64,000 nt of DNA from Streptococcus sp. zg-86 (GCF_017639855.1 NZ_CP072115.1:1054001-1118000), one strand, 5' to 3'. Positions 7,914 through 16,358 are shown, numbered from the stretch's first letter. Made by a program: numbers and translations. The notes: generated by a model from the letters alone, not told the origin.

Positions 7914-9650
7914 CTAATATGAAATAGACAGTGTCAGTTGTTGCAAAGCATAGGTCTGGGCATACCAACCACCTTGATTTAGTAAGTCCTCATGGCGACC
8001 ACGCTCAATAATCTGTCCATTTTGCATTACCAAGATCAAATCTGCATGGACAACGGCTGACAAACGATGAGCTGTGATAATCGTCGTTTTCGCCTGCCTA
8101 GTTTCTTTGAGGTTTTCGATAATGGCATGCTCCGTTTTGGCATCAACAGCTGATAACGCATCATCCAATATCAAAATATCTGGGTCTAAAATCATGGCCC
8201 GACTCATGGCAAGTCGCTGTTTTTGACCACCTGATAAAGACACCCCTTTTTCACCAATTAGGGTAGAAAAACCGTCGGGCATAGCGATGACATCCTCATA
8301 CACTTGGGAGAGTTTGGTTGCCGCTTCGACTTCTGCTAGCGAAAGAGAAGGATTGCCAAAACGGACATTTTCTAAAATTGTCGTCGCAAATAAAAATGGC
8401 TCTTGTGGTACATAGCCGATCACATTTCGTAAATCAGACAAGCGATAATTACGAATATCAAAACCGTTAAGACAGATACTTCCTTTTGTTACATCATATT
8501 CTCTCAAGAGCAACTTGATTAAGCTGGTTTTACCTGATCCAATTTGCCCCACTAATCCCAAGGTCTGTCCTTTTTCCAAAACAAAGTGAACATCCGATAA
8601 GGTTACATCGTCTGCATAGCTGAACTGTTCTACATGATAGACTAGAGGACCATTTGCGATACTTTCAATAGGATTTTCTACTTCTGTAATCTCTGATTTT
8701 TGAGACAACACATTCCGAAGTCGCTCATAAGATACTCTCCCTCGTTGCACTAGATTGACTAGAAATCCTAGCGCCATTAAGGGCCAGACCAACATATCCA
8801 GATAAGACACAAAGGCTATCAAGTCTCCTATTGTTATCTGCCCTTGAGTCAACATCTTAGCACCTATCATCAATGTTAGGACATAAGATACTCCAATAAA
8901 CAGCAAAGAAAGTGGATCAAGGAGAGATTGATGAGTCATCGTTTGCATTTTTTTGACGAAAGTCAGCTCATTGATCGTCTGAAAGTCAGCCAGTTCAGCT
9001 GCTTGATAGCCAAAAGACTTGCTGACCTTAATACCTGCCACACTTTCTTGAACCTTGTTCGTTAATTCAGAAAAGGCCAGCCGAGATTCTTTGACTGCGC
9101 CTTGAAGTTTATGGCCTAATTTAGTTGTTGCCAGAACCATAAAGGGCAAAGGTAGAACAGCCACCAAGGTCAGCTGCCATGAAATAGTCACCGACATTGT
9201 CAGCAAGGTAATAAACCCTGTCATTGTAGAATTGACTACTGTCAGAACACCTACACCTGCCAAACGAGTAAGGGCATTCATATCATTGGTGGCATGGGCC
9301 ATCAAATCCCCTGTCCGATACTGTTGATAAAAAGACGGAGACATCTTGGTCAACTGTTCAAAGAAACGATACCGCATCACCTGCCCCAACCGATAGGATG
9401 TTCCTAAAAGATACATCCGCCATAGATAGCGCAGACCATACATCGCCAGTGCCACAAGGATTAGAAAGAAAAGCTGGGTAAGCAAGTCTCCTTTGTTTAA
9501 CTGACTGTTGACAATTTTATCAATGACACCACCCATTATTTTAGGTGGAAGAACATTCAAGCAGGTCACTAGGACCAAAGAAGCAATTCCAATCAGATAC
9601 CGCCTTTTTTCTTCCTTGAAAAACCACCAAAAATCTTTGATAACTGTCAT
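7914..9650 (-). CDS. ABC exporter half-transporter, second degenerate-site paralogue (BmrC/YheI-like)
   Basis: 578 aa, paralogue of the 6087-7820 gene, from which it is separated by 93 bp. It has the same membrane-domain signature (SFYQQYRTGDLMAHATND), Walker A GQIGSGKTS, intact signature LSGGQKQR and the degenerate Walker B ILILDDALSAVDA. Like its paralogue it lacks the catalytic Glu, so it probably needs the 4340-6085 subunit, or another canonical partner, for ATP hydrolysis. The C-terminus differs only in its last residues (LQQLTLSISY). It lies 73 bp behind the MerR gene and is probably cotranscribed with it. Two alternative partners for one subunit could widen substrate range. Confidence 0.85.
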   Translation of the reverse strand: MTVIKDFWWFFKEEKRRYLIGIASLVLVTCLNVLPPKIMGGVIDKIVNSQLNKGDLLTQLFFLILVALAMYGLRYLWRMYLLGTSYRLGQVMRYRFFEQLTKMSPSFYQQYRTGDLMAHATNDMNALTRLAGVGVLTVVNSTMTGFITLLTMSVTISWQLTLVAVLPLPFMVLATTKLGHKLQGAVKESRLAFSELTNKVQESVAGIKVSKSFGYQAAELADFQTINELTFVKKMQTMTHQSLLDPLSLLFIGVSYVLTLMIGAKMLTQGQITIGDLIAFVSYLDMLVWPLMALGFLVNLVQRGRVSYERLRNVLSQKSEITEVENPIESIANGPLVYHVEQFSYADDVTLSDVHFVLEKGQTLGLVGQIGSGKTSLIKLLLREYDVTKGSICLNGFDIRNYRLSDLRNVIGYVPQEPFLFATTILENVRFGNPSLSLAEVEAATKLSQVYEDVIAMPDGFSTLIGEKGVSLSGGQKQRLAMSRAMILDPDILILDDALSAVDAKTEHAIIENLKETRQAKTTIITAHRLSAVVHADLILVMQNGQIIERGRHEDLLNQGGWYAQTYALQQLTLSISY

Positions 9651-9723
9651 GCTAGTCCTTTCTGTTCATGAAACATCCTATCTATAAAATGATAAAGAAA
9701 CAACAAACGACAACCTATCTAAA

Positions 9724-10116
9724 CTAGAATTCAGTTCTTTCAAATAAGCGTTTTTCCTTCTCCAACATGACTTTGTCATAATTATCAATCTTGTAATCTA
9801 ATCTGCTGATAGCAGTTAGCAATTCGTCAGCTTTTTTCTGTAATTTCTCGCGCTCATCGATTAAAATAGCACGGCGTTTTTCTAAATGCTCATCGTCACC
9901 ATCTTGACACAGACTGATATAATCAATCAAGCTCTCAACCGAAATCCCTGCACTCCGAAAACAACGGACAAATTCTAGTAGAGCCACATCCCGCTCACTA
10001 AAGTCACGAACGCCTGCAGCATTACGGTGAATAGCTGGTATCAATCCAATTCTTTCATAGTAGCGGATTGTATCGCTCGACAGGCCAGACAATTCACTCG
10101 CTTTCTTGATATTCAT
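9724..10116 (-). CDS. MerR-family transcriptional regulator
   Basis: 130 aa. Residues 1-70 are the MerR winged helix (MNIKKASELSGLSSDTIRYY, then ERIGLIPAIHRN and FSERDVALLEFVRCFRSAGIS), followed by the long antiparallel coiled-coil dimerisation helix and a short tail. The pattern fits the AdhR/NmlR branch. The metal-binding cysteines of MerR/CueR are absent (only two scattered Cys). It lies directly upstream of three ABC exporter genes in the same orientation and has a perfect MerR-type dyad in its promoter (10141-10170), so it probably controls itself and the exporters in response to an unknown inducer. Confidence 0.88.
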   Translation of the reverse strand: MNIKKASELSGLSSDTIRYYERIGLIPAIHRNAAGVRDFSERDVALLEFVRCFRSAGISVESLIDYISLCQDGDDEHLEKRRAILIDEREKLQKKADELLTAISRLDYKIDNYDKVMLEKEKRLFERTEF

Positions 10117-10140
10117 CTTCTCACCTCATTTCTTCTAGTC

Positions 10141-10170
10141 GTTTACACCCTAGAGTGGACTCTAGCTCAA
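10141..10170 (-). promoter_or_regulatory. MerR-type promoter/operator with elongated spacer
   Basis: Read on the minus strand: TTGAGC (-35, 10170-10165), then the perfect dyad CTAGAGT-cc-ACTCTAG (10165-10150), then GTAAAC/TAAACG as -10 (10146-10140). The -35/-10 spacing of 18-19 bp around a dyad is the hallmark of promoters that MerR proteins activate by DNA distortion. It precedes the merR-ABC operon by about 25 bp. Confidence 0.65.
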
Positions 10171-10224
10171 TCGAAAGAAGAAAACTCTAAAATGGATATT
10201 TCAGAGTTGACTATTTGTTATTTT

Positions 10225-11106
10225 CTATTTTTCCATAACAGCGATAATCGCCTTTGCTTCTTCTTTTGTACAAGCAACCAGTGGCAAACGAAGTGGTCCT
10301 ACTTCAAATCCTTGGTGATTGAGAACAGCTTTTAGGGGAGCTGGACTTGTCGTTGAAAACAGAGCATCCACTTTCGGCAATAATTTCCGCTGAATCGCTG
10401 CCGCTCCTGCTACATCTCCCTTATCCAAGGCATCAAACATGGCATAAAAATCGTTTCCATTAGTATGAGCTGCTACGCTGATCACACCTTGCGCTCCTAG
10501 AGCCTTAGCATGGAATGCCTCCCCATCTTCACCCGTATAGACCAAGAAATCTTCAGGAGCATTCTCGACTAGATGGGAAATAGCAGCTACTCCTGTACAA
10601 TCCTTAATCGCAATAATATTGGGATGTTGAGCCAATCGTAGAGAAGTTTCTACAGTCAAACCAGCTACTGTCCGCCCTGGGACATTATAGAGCATGATAG
10701 GTAAACTACTAGCATCTGCAATGGCCTTGTAATGCCGATACAAACCTTCTTGAGTTGGCTTGTTATAGTAAGGAGTTACCGCAAGCCCTGCAGCAAAACC
10801 TCCAAATTCTGCAACCTCACGTGCAAACTCAATCGAATCCCGTGTATCGTTGGTTCCAATCCCTGCAATCAAGGGTACACGACCCGCAACAATTCGCTGT
10901 ACTTCTGCGAACAACTCCAACTCTTCCTCATGGGTTAAGGTCGGACTTTCTCCTGTCGTACCAGCTAAAATCAACCCTTCCGTATGGTGTGCAAGTAAAT
11001 GCTCAATCAACTTAGGTAATGCCTTAAAGTTGATACTCCCATCCTCATGAAAAGGCGTCACAAGCGCCGTAATAATGCGTGCTTTTCTCAATTCTTCTAC
11101 AGACAT
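10225..11106 (-). CDS. dapA: 4-hydroxy-tetrahydrodipicolinate synthase
   Basis: Condenses pyruvate with aspartate semialdehyde, the first committed step to lysine and, in many bacteria, diaminopimelate. 293 aa, the normal length. The (beta/alpha)8 family motifs are present: LAGTTGESPTL (residues ~43-53), the catalytic Tyr in MLYNVPGRT (~138) and the Schiff-base Lys in IAIKDCTG (~166). It lies 28 bp behind asd, which makes its substrate, and is probably cotranscribed with it. Confidence 0.96.
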   Translation of the reverse strand: MSVEELRKARIITALVTPFHEDGSINFKALPKLIEHLLAHHTEGLILAGTTGESPTLTHEEELELFAEVQRIVAGRVPLIAGIGTNDTRDSIEFAREVAEFGGFAAGLAVTPYYNKPTQEGLYRHYKAIADASSLPIMLYNVPGRTVAGLTVETSLRLAQHPNIIAIKDCTGVAAISHLVENAPEDFLVYTGEDGEAFHAKALGAQGVISVAAHTNGNDFYAMFDALDKGDVAGAAAIQRKLLPKVDALFSTTSPAPLKAVLNHQGFEVGPLRLPLVACTKEEAKAIIAVMEK

Positions 11107-11134
11107 TGCTTTCCTCCTAAGTGATAAACTTGAT

Positions 11135-12211
11135 TTATTTTAATTCAAAAACGATTTCTTCCGTTGGACGAACCAATCCACGTTCATGTAGGGTTTCAGC
11201 GATTTGAACAGAGTTCCACGCCGCCCCCTTCAATAAATTATCTGAAACAACCCACATATGAATTCCTTTTTCAGCATCCAAATCTTTACGGATACGACCG
11301 ACAAAGGTCTCACGTTTTCCAACAGCATTGATGGCTTGTGGGTAAATCTGATGAGCCACATCATCTTCTAATACAGCACCTGGAAAGGCTGCAATTGCTG
11401 CTTTGACTTCCTCAATCGGTGCTACTTCTTTTGTTTCAATATAAACAGATTCTGAATGAGCCGATAAAACTGGAATACGCACACAAGTCGCAGAAACCGC
11501 AATGCTATCATCTTCCATAATTTTCTTGGTCTCGTTGGTCATTTTCATCTCTTCGTAGGTGTAATCATTGTCTGTAAAGACATCGATTTGTGGAAGAGCG
11601 TTAAATCCGATTGGGTAATGCTTCTTATCACCACCAGAAGGTAAGATATTCGCTTCGACATCTTTTGGTGCTACACCCTCATTTAAAACCGCACGAAGTT
11701 GTGCCTGTGTTTCTAGAATCGCTCCCATACCTGCTCCAGAAACAGCTTGGTAAGTTGATACGATAATACGATCCAAGCCCCATTTTTGACGAACAGGTTC
11801 TAAGGCTACCATCATTTGAATAGTAGAACAGTTTGGACAAGCAATAATCCCCTTATGAGCATCTAAGGCATGCGCATTGACTTCCGGCACTACTAATGGT
11901 ACAGCAGGATTTTGACGGAAATAGGAGGTATTGTCCACCACAACTGCTCCGGCTTTTACGGCATAGGGTGCATACTTAGCTGATGTAGAACCGCCTGCTG
12001 AGAAAAGGGCAATATCGACACCTTCAAAGGCATCTTCAGTTGTCTCTTCAATCGTCACATCTTGTCCTTTGAACTGCAAGACCTTACCAGCTGAACGAGC
12101 AGACGCCAAATACCGTACCTTATCAATCGGCAAGGTTGACTCTTCCAACATCTGAATCATCTGTGCACCAACTGCACCAGTTGCACCAACAACAGCTACT
12201 GTATATCCCAT
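11135..12211 (-). CDS. asd: Aspartate-semialdehyde dehydrogenase
   Basis: Reduces aspartyl phosphate to aspartate semialdehyde with NADPH, the branch point to lysine, threonine and methionine. 358 aa. It has the NADP-binding AVVGATGAVGAQM at the N-terminus, the catalytic Cys in ACPNCSTIQM (residues ~126-135), and the conserved STYQAVSGAG and acceptor-site GHSES-like AHSESVY segments. The minus-strand ATG at 12211 is preceded by an AGAGGTAG ribosome site. dapA follows immediately. Confidence 0.96.
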   Translation of the reverse strand: MGYTVAVVGATGAVGAQMIQMLEESTLPIDKVRYLASARSAGKVLQFKGQDVTIEETTEDAFEGVDIALFSAGGSTSAKYAPYAVKAGAVVVDNTSYFRQNPAVPLVVPEVNAHALDAHKGIIACPNCSTIQMMVALEPVRQKWGLDRIIVSTYQAVSGAGMGAILETQAQLRAVLNEGVAPKDVEANILPSGGDKKHYPIGFNALPQIDVFTDNDYTYEEMKMTNETKKIMEDDSIAVSATCVRIPVLSAHSESVYIETKEVAPIEEVKAAIAAFPGAVLEDDVAHQIYPQAINAVGKRETFVGRIRKDLDAEKGIHMWVVSDNLLKGAAWNSVQIAETLHERGLVRPTEEIVFELK

Positions 12212-12258
12212 AAACTACCTCTTTTTTCGAATTTTCTAAAAATTTATCTACGCTTGCT

Positions 12259-12287
12259 ATTATACACTTTTTTTCAGTAAATGAAAA
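12259..12287 (-). promoter_or_regulatory. asd: asd promoter
   Basis: On the minus strand TTTTCA (12287-12282), 17 bp, TATAAT (12264-12259). It lies between the terminator of the asd small RNA and the asd start codon, so asd probably has its own promoter and need not depend on read-through from the RNA. Confidence 0.55.
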
Positions 12288-12321
12288 GATGTTTACGGTA
12301 AAAAGATGAGAAAGCAGCAAC

Positions 12322-12458
12322 AAAAAAAGACTAAGATTTCTCCTAGTCTAAGGGCACTTTCGTGTGATAAGCAGGTTCACACAACTTATCAAGGTCCGCT
12401 CCTGCGTTTTGACCTCCCTAGCGTGAAAGTGGCTACAGCCACATTCGGCTCATCGCAT
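12322..12458 (-). ncRNA. asd RNA motif (small structured RNA)
   Basis: An independent transcription unit upstream of asd. It has a promoter with -35 TTGCAT (12492-12487), 16 bp, and extended -10 TGCTATAAT (TATAAT at 12470-12465). A ~137-nt structured stretch follows, with pairable segments such as gtggctgtagccac and gaggtcaaaacgcaggagcggacctt. It ends in a terminator whose stem AGACTAGGA-gaaa-TCTTAGTCT runs into seven T (12350-12322). Position, promoter-to-terminator form and lactic-acid-bacterial host fit the published asd RNA motif (first seen as an S. pyogenes sRNA). Its function is unknown. I recognise it by context and form, not by a covariance-model hit. Confidence 0.72.
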
Positions 12459-12594
12459 AGTTCTATTATAGCAGATTTTACCGCCAATGCAAGTCCGAAA
12501 ATTTGCTCTGGTAACTCCGCATGGTTATTGTTATCTATGTTATAATAACCATCTTTATAAACTTGAGGGCATGGTTCCACTGACAAAGTGATTA

Positions 12595-12720
12595 ATCTGG
12601 AAAAAAGTTAAATGAAACAAGCTCTTGTTCTGAAATAGTATAAATATATACCTTATCAGCTTACCTTTGAACATATTCTAATCCAAGAGAAACCATATCG
12701 GACTGAATTTCCATTATAAT
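12595..12720 (-). pseudogene. Remnant of a DUF600-like immunity gene
   Basis: The reading frame EIQSDMVSLGLEYV...ADKVYIYTISEQELVSF closely matches the N-terminal part of the immunity gene at 15900-16342, but starts without its own ATG, contains an ochre codon at 12661-12663 where the relative has Gln (WQAD), and stops being recognisable near 12595. It is a decayed orphan immunity copy at the downstream end of the effector island. Confidence 0.6.
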
Positions 12721-12935
12721 CGTGCTCTATAAATTAAGTTTTCTAAAGCTTCACTTAATGAATTAAATGTTTCAACAATTCCTAAAATTGCAGCTCTTTC
12801 ATCTGTCCCATATACATTATGGAATTCTTCTTTTTGCTCAATAACCATTTCATTTTCCTCTACTGGATGACTATTGAACCAATTAACTTTTAAATTTTCA
12901 TTTTTAATAATTTCTAATGCTTCTTGTTTTGTCAT
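12714..12935 (-). CDS. Small Imm59-like immunity protein (putative TNT antidote)
   Basis: 73 aa, no signal peptide or membrane segment, so cytoplasmic. It is related to the 79-aa protein at 14096-14335: both have an N-terminal helix (KQEALEIIKNENLKVNW), the pattern VYGTDERAAILGIV, and a C-terminal helix. It has an AAGGAG ribosome site 7 nt from the ATG. It lies 12 bp behind a TNT toxin-domain fragment, as its relative lies directly behind the other TNT toxin, so it is probably a TNT-neutralising immunity protein. The Imm59 family name is from memory and tentative. Confidence 0.6.
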   Translation of the reverse strand: MTKQEALEIIKNENLKVNWFNSHPVEENEMVIEQKEEFHNVYGTDERAAILGIVETFNSLSEALENLIYRARL

Positions 12936-12946
12936 GATATACTCCT

Positions 12947-13497
12947 TTATTTTATTTTTCTTAATAAACCTAATTGTTGAAGCTTATCAACAGATAGTGG
13001 CATTTCAGTCTGTATCCCTCTACCAATCGCTCCAAATCCAGGAGCAATTTCTCCCTGATAAGTGCGTAAATTATTTAAGTTTCCTCCATAATATTTTTGT
13101 ACATCTCTATAAATCTTCTCTTTCAATTCTATATCAATCGTATTATCAATATAAGATTTTAGATCACTAAAATCTCCAATAACCTCATATTGATAATATT
13201 TAGAAGTGTCTTCAACATATGGAAGAGAACGTTGTTCATAAGTAAACGGTACCCCATCTCTAACTGGTGAAGTATACCTCCCATCTTCCGGACCATATCT
13301 ATCAAAGATCTCCCCAACCTTAGGAATATACTCTTCTTTTATAGCGACCCCTGTCTCATCTAAAATATAACCTCCATTTGGAACTTGCTCCCAATCAATT
13401 TTCCCTTTTGGCGTGAGTACACTTGCATCTTTTGGAATTTGATATTCTGCAGGCCATGTACCCGTTTCTTTAAACTCCTTTGCTAATCAGGACTATA
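12947..13497 (-). pseudogene. Orphan TNT (NAD+ glycohydrolase) toxin tip, no start
   Basis: Continuous coding sequence without a start codon that matches the C-terminal ~175 residues of the toxin at 14352-15839: FKETGTWPAEYQIPKDAS, then FDRYGPEDGRYTSPVRDG, RSLPYVED and APGFGAIGRGIQTEMPL. These are the landmarks of the tuberculosis necrotizing toxin (TNT) NADase domain. At its 5' edge the frame is broken by a TGA next to SKGV/LAKEF, where the sequence joins an unrelated fragment (13483-13880). It is a silent toxin cassette, useful only if recombined onto an LXG gene. Confidence 0.75.
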
Positions 13498-13880
13498 ATC
13501 ATATTGAAATGCACCATTGATATATTTGCCATCATCAACACCTTTTACTGTCTCTATAACATTAGAAGATTTTATATTTCCATTAGTGTCAAATAGTAAA
13601 TTAGTATCTTCTAGTATACTTGTTGTAAAATTACCAGCCTCACCACGTCCTATTGTTCCATACTGTTCAAATGCCCTCTGAATATCTTGAGAGTTTACAA
13701 TAGAAGAAGCTCTCGTTTCTAAATAAGGCTTCTTCAACTTAGAAATAAATTCGTCTAAGTATTGGTAGTTTTTGCTTACATACATTTTATAAAAATCTAC
13801 TTTTGTAGCGACTGCACCCTCTCTTACAGCTTGTTCTTTTTCTTTTTTTGTTGGTGCCAGTTCCCTGTTTAAGCCTTCGC
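13483..13880 (-). pseudogene. Unassigned toxin-module fragment
   Basis: An open frame from about 13880 to a TAG at 13483, beginning GLNRELAPTKKEKEQAV and running through VDFYKMYVSKNYQYLDEF to QYDYSPD. A methionine inside it at 13785 gives a 100-codon ORF, but the coding similarity in composition extends upstream without a start. It resembles no family I recognise. It abuts the TNT fragment at a junction that looks like a recombination seam. Probably the body or tip of another LXG-type effector left without its N-terminus. Confidence 0.45.
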
Positions 13881-14066
13881 AACAATATCATATGCAGCTC
13901 TTTCGTCCTTTCTATATGAATCATAGTCAGACTTAGAAATAGACTTTTGGAAACACCCTCCATAAGCATCTTCCCATTCAACAACAATGCACTCACAATC
14001 TAAAAAATATATGTAAAAACGCATATGAGTATTTACATTTTCCTCTATCAATTTTAATTTACTCAT
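13869..14066 (-). CDS. Small protein of the immunity array
   Basis: 65 aa from the second ATG (MSKLKLIEEN). It is acidic, has two Cys and no membrane segment, and ends DYDSYRKDERAAYDIVAKA. The DERAA segment recalls TDERAA of the 73-aa protein at 12714-12935, but the rest does not align convincingly. It lies between the Imm59-like gene at 14096 and the fragment at 13483 and may be a further immunity protein or a truncated one. Confidence 0.4.
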   Translation of the reverse strand: MSKLKLIEENVNTHMRFYIYFLDCECIVVEWEDAYGGCFQKSISKSDYDSYRKDERAAYDIVAKA

Positions 14067-14095
14067 CACTCCATAACTTTATATAATGCCTAACA

Positions 14096-14335
14096 TTAAT
14101 AATATCTTTTTTTCAATATTCTGGCCTTAATTAATACATCTTTGAAAGCATCTACTTCATTATCAAAAATACTAACTATTCCTTGTTGACCAGCTCTTTC
14201 ATTTGTCGCATAAACTATAAATTGTCCTTCATTCTCCTCTAAAATGACTTCATACTCTTGAAATGGATGTTCATGATATAAATTAACAGGTAATCTTTCT
14301 TCTAATATGGCTTCAAGTAGTTTCTCACGATTCAT
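14096..14335 (-). CDS. Imm59-like immunity protein next to TNT toxin
   Basis: 79 aa, cytoplasmic. Opening helix MNREKLLEAILEERLPVNLY, a central beta-rich part, VYATNERAGQQGIVSIF and a C-terminal helix. Homologous to the 73-aa protein at 12714-12935. It starts 16 bp behind the stop of the TNT toxin gene, the standard toxin-immunity order. TNT pairs with this protein type twice in the window, which supports the cognate assignment. The family name Imm59 is tentative. Confidence 0.65.
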   Translation of the reverse strand: MNREKLLEAILEERLPVNLYHEHPFQEYEVILEENEGQFIVYATNERAGQQGIVSIFDNEVDAFKDVLIKARILKKRYY

Positions 14336-14351
14336 AAATATGTACCTTCTT

Positions 14352-15839
14352 TTAAATAATTTCTTTAATTAAACCCAGTTTCTGTAATTCATTAATTGTA
14401 AATGGCATCTGCCATTGTATACCTTTTCCAACACTTCCAAATCCTGGGGCAATTACACCAGATTGTGGAACAATTTTACTCCAATCTCCTCCATAGAAAA
14501 CAGCAACATCATCATACAACTTTTCCTTCAAGGTAATATCTAAAGATTCATCAACATACTCTTTAATTTTTGAAAGATCTCCAATAATTTCATATTGATG
14601 ATATTTGGTCACATCCTCAAGGTAGGGGAGGGAACGTTGATTATAGGAAAAAGGTACTCCATCTATGACAGGAGAAGTAAATCGTCCCGTTTCTGGTCCG
14701 TATCTATCAAAAATTTCCCCAATCTTAGGAATATAATCCTCTTTAATTGCATGACCTGTTTCATCTAACGCAAAACCGTTTTCAGGAGTTTGACTCCAAT
14801 CAATTTTTCCTTCTGGCGTGAGTACACTTGCATCTTTTGGAATTTGATATTCTGCAGGCCATGTACCCGTTTCTTTAAACTCCTTAGCTAGTTTAGAATC
14901 TATGTTTTCTAAATATCGAACTAGTTCATCCGGTGTTGCCTTACTTTGATTTAGGAGTTTTCCAGTCCTTTCCACCACCTCATCAACACTGCCATCAAGA
15001 TTCTTCGCAAAGGCACTAAGGTTATCCGCAAACCCTGAGACTTTCCCAGAACCGCTTGTGGGCATGCTTCCACTGACAAACTGTGATTCCATTCCTACAT
15101 TCAAGCGGAAGTTCTGCGCTGCTTCACTGATGACCTCATCCGCATGGTGAAGTTTCCCTGCTAGGTTGTCTGCTACTGATGTTACTCTACTCCGTGCTAT
15201 ATTATCAACTTGTTTGCCAAAACTGTCGAGCTGACTGAGTACATTGTCACTTAGCTTCGTTGTCAGCTTCGCAAGATTATCGATATTCTTGGCGCCCTGC
15301 TCCAGACCTTCTTTTAGGGAAAGCTTGAGAGAATTTTCAGCCACCGCTAAGCCTTCTTTCATTCCTGTTTTGCCTAGACTTCCGAGGTACTTAGCTCCTG
15401 GAATCAAGTCAAACATGGCAAAGCCTACCCGAAGTCCCCGCTCCATTCCGTCTAACTCTCGGCCTGTCCCCCAATCTTTACCGGTTATACCTGAGTAAGC
15501 ATCAAGCGAAGCTAACGCAAATCCTGCCACAGCACCTGCTGGAGGACAGAAGATACTCAAAACAATCACTCCTACTCCTAAAGCAAGATCACGCCACGTC
15601 TCTACATTGGACTGTTGCTCACTAAGTGATTCATACTGAAAAGCGCGAGTGTTCTGAGTAACCATCAGATAATCTTCAACTGTCACTCGTTTATCATAAT
15701 CTTTGCCTTGCTTGTACGAGTCATAACTAGCCTGCAAGATCTTCTTATAAGGATTCTCTACTTGATACAGCTCTTTAATGCCAATCTCTTTAGGAGTGAC
15801 ATCACGAGTTCCTATGTGGTTTCCATAGGCATCCTTCAC
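14352..15839 (-). CDS. Orphan LXG-type toxin body with TNT NADase tip (no LXG domain)
   Basis: 495 aa from a GTG at 15839; an in-frame TAG lies five codons upstream. Residues ~85-150 are a hydrophobic pre-toxin (PT-TG type) region with FCPPAGAVAGFALASLDAYS and GMERGLRVGFAMFDLIPGAK. Residues ~150-300 are the helical linker shared with other cassettes. The C-terminal ~180 residues are a TNT NADase domain (FDRYGPETGRFTSP, FSYNQRSLPYLED, APGFGSVGKGIQW), which hydrolyses NAD+ in the target cell. The N-terminal LXG targeting domain is missing, so as it stands it is probably not secreted. The Imm59-like gene follows. LXG NADases such as TelB are known precedents. Confidence 0.75.
   Translation of the reverse strand: MKDAYGNHIGTRDVTPKEIGIKELYQVENPYKKILQASYDSYKQGKDYDKRVTVEDYLMVTQNTRAFQYESLSEQQSNVETWRDLALGVGVIVLSIFCPPAGAVAGFALASLDAYSGITGKDWGTGRELDGMERGLRVGFAMFDLIPGAKYLGSLGKTGMKEGLAVAENSLKLSLKEGLEQGAKNIDNLAKLTTKLSDNVLSQLDSFGKQVDNIARSRVTSVADNLAGKLHHADEVISEAAQNFRLNVGMESQFVSGSMPTSGSGKVSGFADNLSAFAKNLDGSVDEVVERTGKLLNQSKATPDELVRYLENIDSKLAKEFKETGTWPAEYQIPKDASVLTPEGKIDWSQTPENGFALDETGHAIKEDYIPKIGEIFDRYGPETGRFTSPVIDGVPFSYNQRSLPYLEDVTKYHQYEIIGDLSKIKEYVDESLDITLKEKLYDDVAVFYGGDWSKIVPQSGVIAPGFGSVGKGIQWQMPFTINELQKLGLIKEII
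14979..15443 (-). repeat. 465-bp linker repeat, copy 1
   Basis: Nearly identical to 20640-21104 with the same length and no gaps. It encodes the helical linker that joins the pre-toxin region to the tip (from FAMFDLIPGAKYLGSL to NLSAFAKNLDGSVDEV). Identity stops sharply at both ends where the two toxins differ. It is a ready substrate for recombination that would swap toxin tips. Confidence 0.85.
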
Positions 15840-15869
15840 GACAGCAGACTCCTATAATCAAATATAAAG

Positions 15870-15896
15870 TTATAGCTGGAAAAATTCCAGCTATAA
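15870..15896. terminator. Perfect 12-bp inverted repeat between cassettes
   Basis: TTATAGCTGGAA-aaa-TTCCAGCTATAA. It lies directly behind the stop of the DUF600-like immunity gene (15900) and just before the TNT orphan gene. The T-run is poor, so it may be a weak bidirectional terminator or an mRNA-stabilising hairpin that insulates the two cassettes. Confidence 0.5.
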
Positions 15897-15899
15897 AAA

Positions 15900-16342
15900 T
15901 TACTTGTTTTCTTCTGCGTTGATTTCTTCAAACCACTTATCAAATTCCAAACGTGGAATTAATTCCTCATCCTTTTCATAACGTGCTTCATAACTATATC
16001 TTGATTCCAAAGTATTGTTTTTCACATCATACAGCAACCACATTTCTGTTGGATGCTCTCGATTATACTCCTTACATAAACTAATAATTTTTTCTATATC
16101 TTCATTGCCATAATGTAGTAATTCAAACTGAATGGAATCATCTACTTTGTTCACTAAGACTGAATTAACTTTGTGAATTTTCACCAATGAATTATTAATC
16201 TTAAAAAAATATTAAAGGAAACAAGTTCTTGTTCTAAAATAGAATAAATGTATACCTTATCAGCTTGCCAACGAACATATTCTAGTCCAAGAGAAACCAT
16301 ATCGGACTGAATTTCCATAAACCTATCTTCAAAATTTATCAT
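15900..16342 (-). pseudogene. DUF600-like immunity gene, frameshifted in a homopolymer
   Basis: The ATG at 16342 starts MINFEDRFMEIQSDMVSLGL...QADKVYIYSILEQELVSFNIF, which then runs to a stop. The rest of the protein continues in the next frame from INNSLVKIHKVNSVL to DKWFEEINAEENK, giving about 147 aa when joined. The shift is at a run of seven T on the coding strand (16203-16209); eight would restore it. It follows an endonuclease-type toxin tip, as the YezG gene does at 19613, so it is probably the antidote of that tip. The DUF600 relationship is my recollection of the family pattern and moderately sure. Confidence 0.6.
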
Positions 16343-16358
16343 ATCGGTATTTTTCCTA

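Noticed and set aside
12322..12458. Lysine riboswitch ahead of asd
   Set aside because: The element has its own promoter and terminator, is shorter than an L-box and lacks its pattern; the asd RNA motif fits better.
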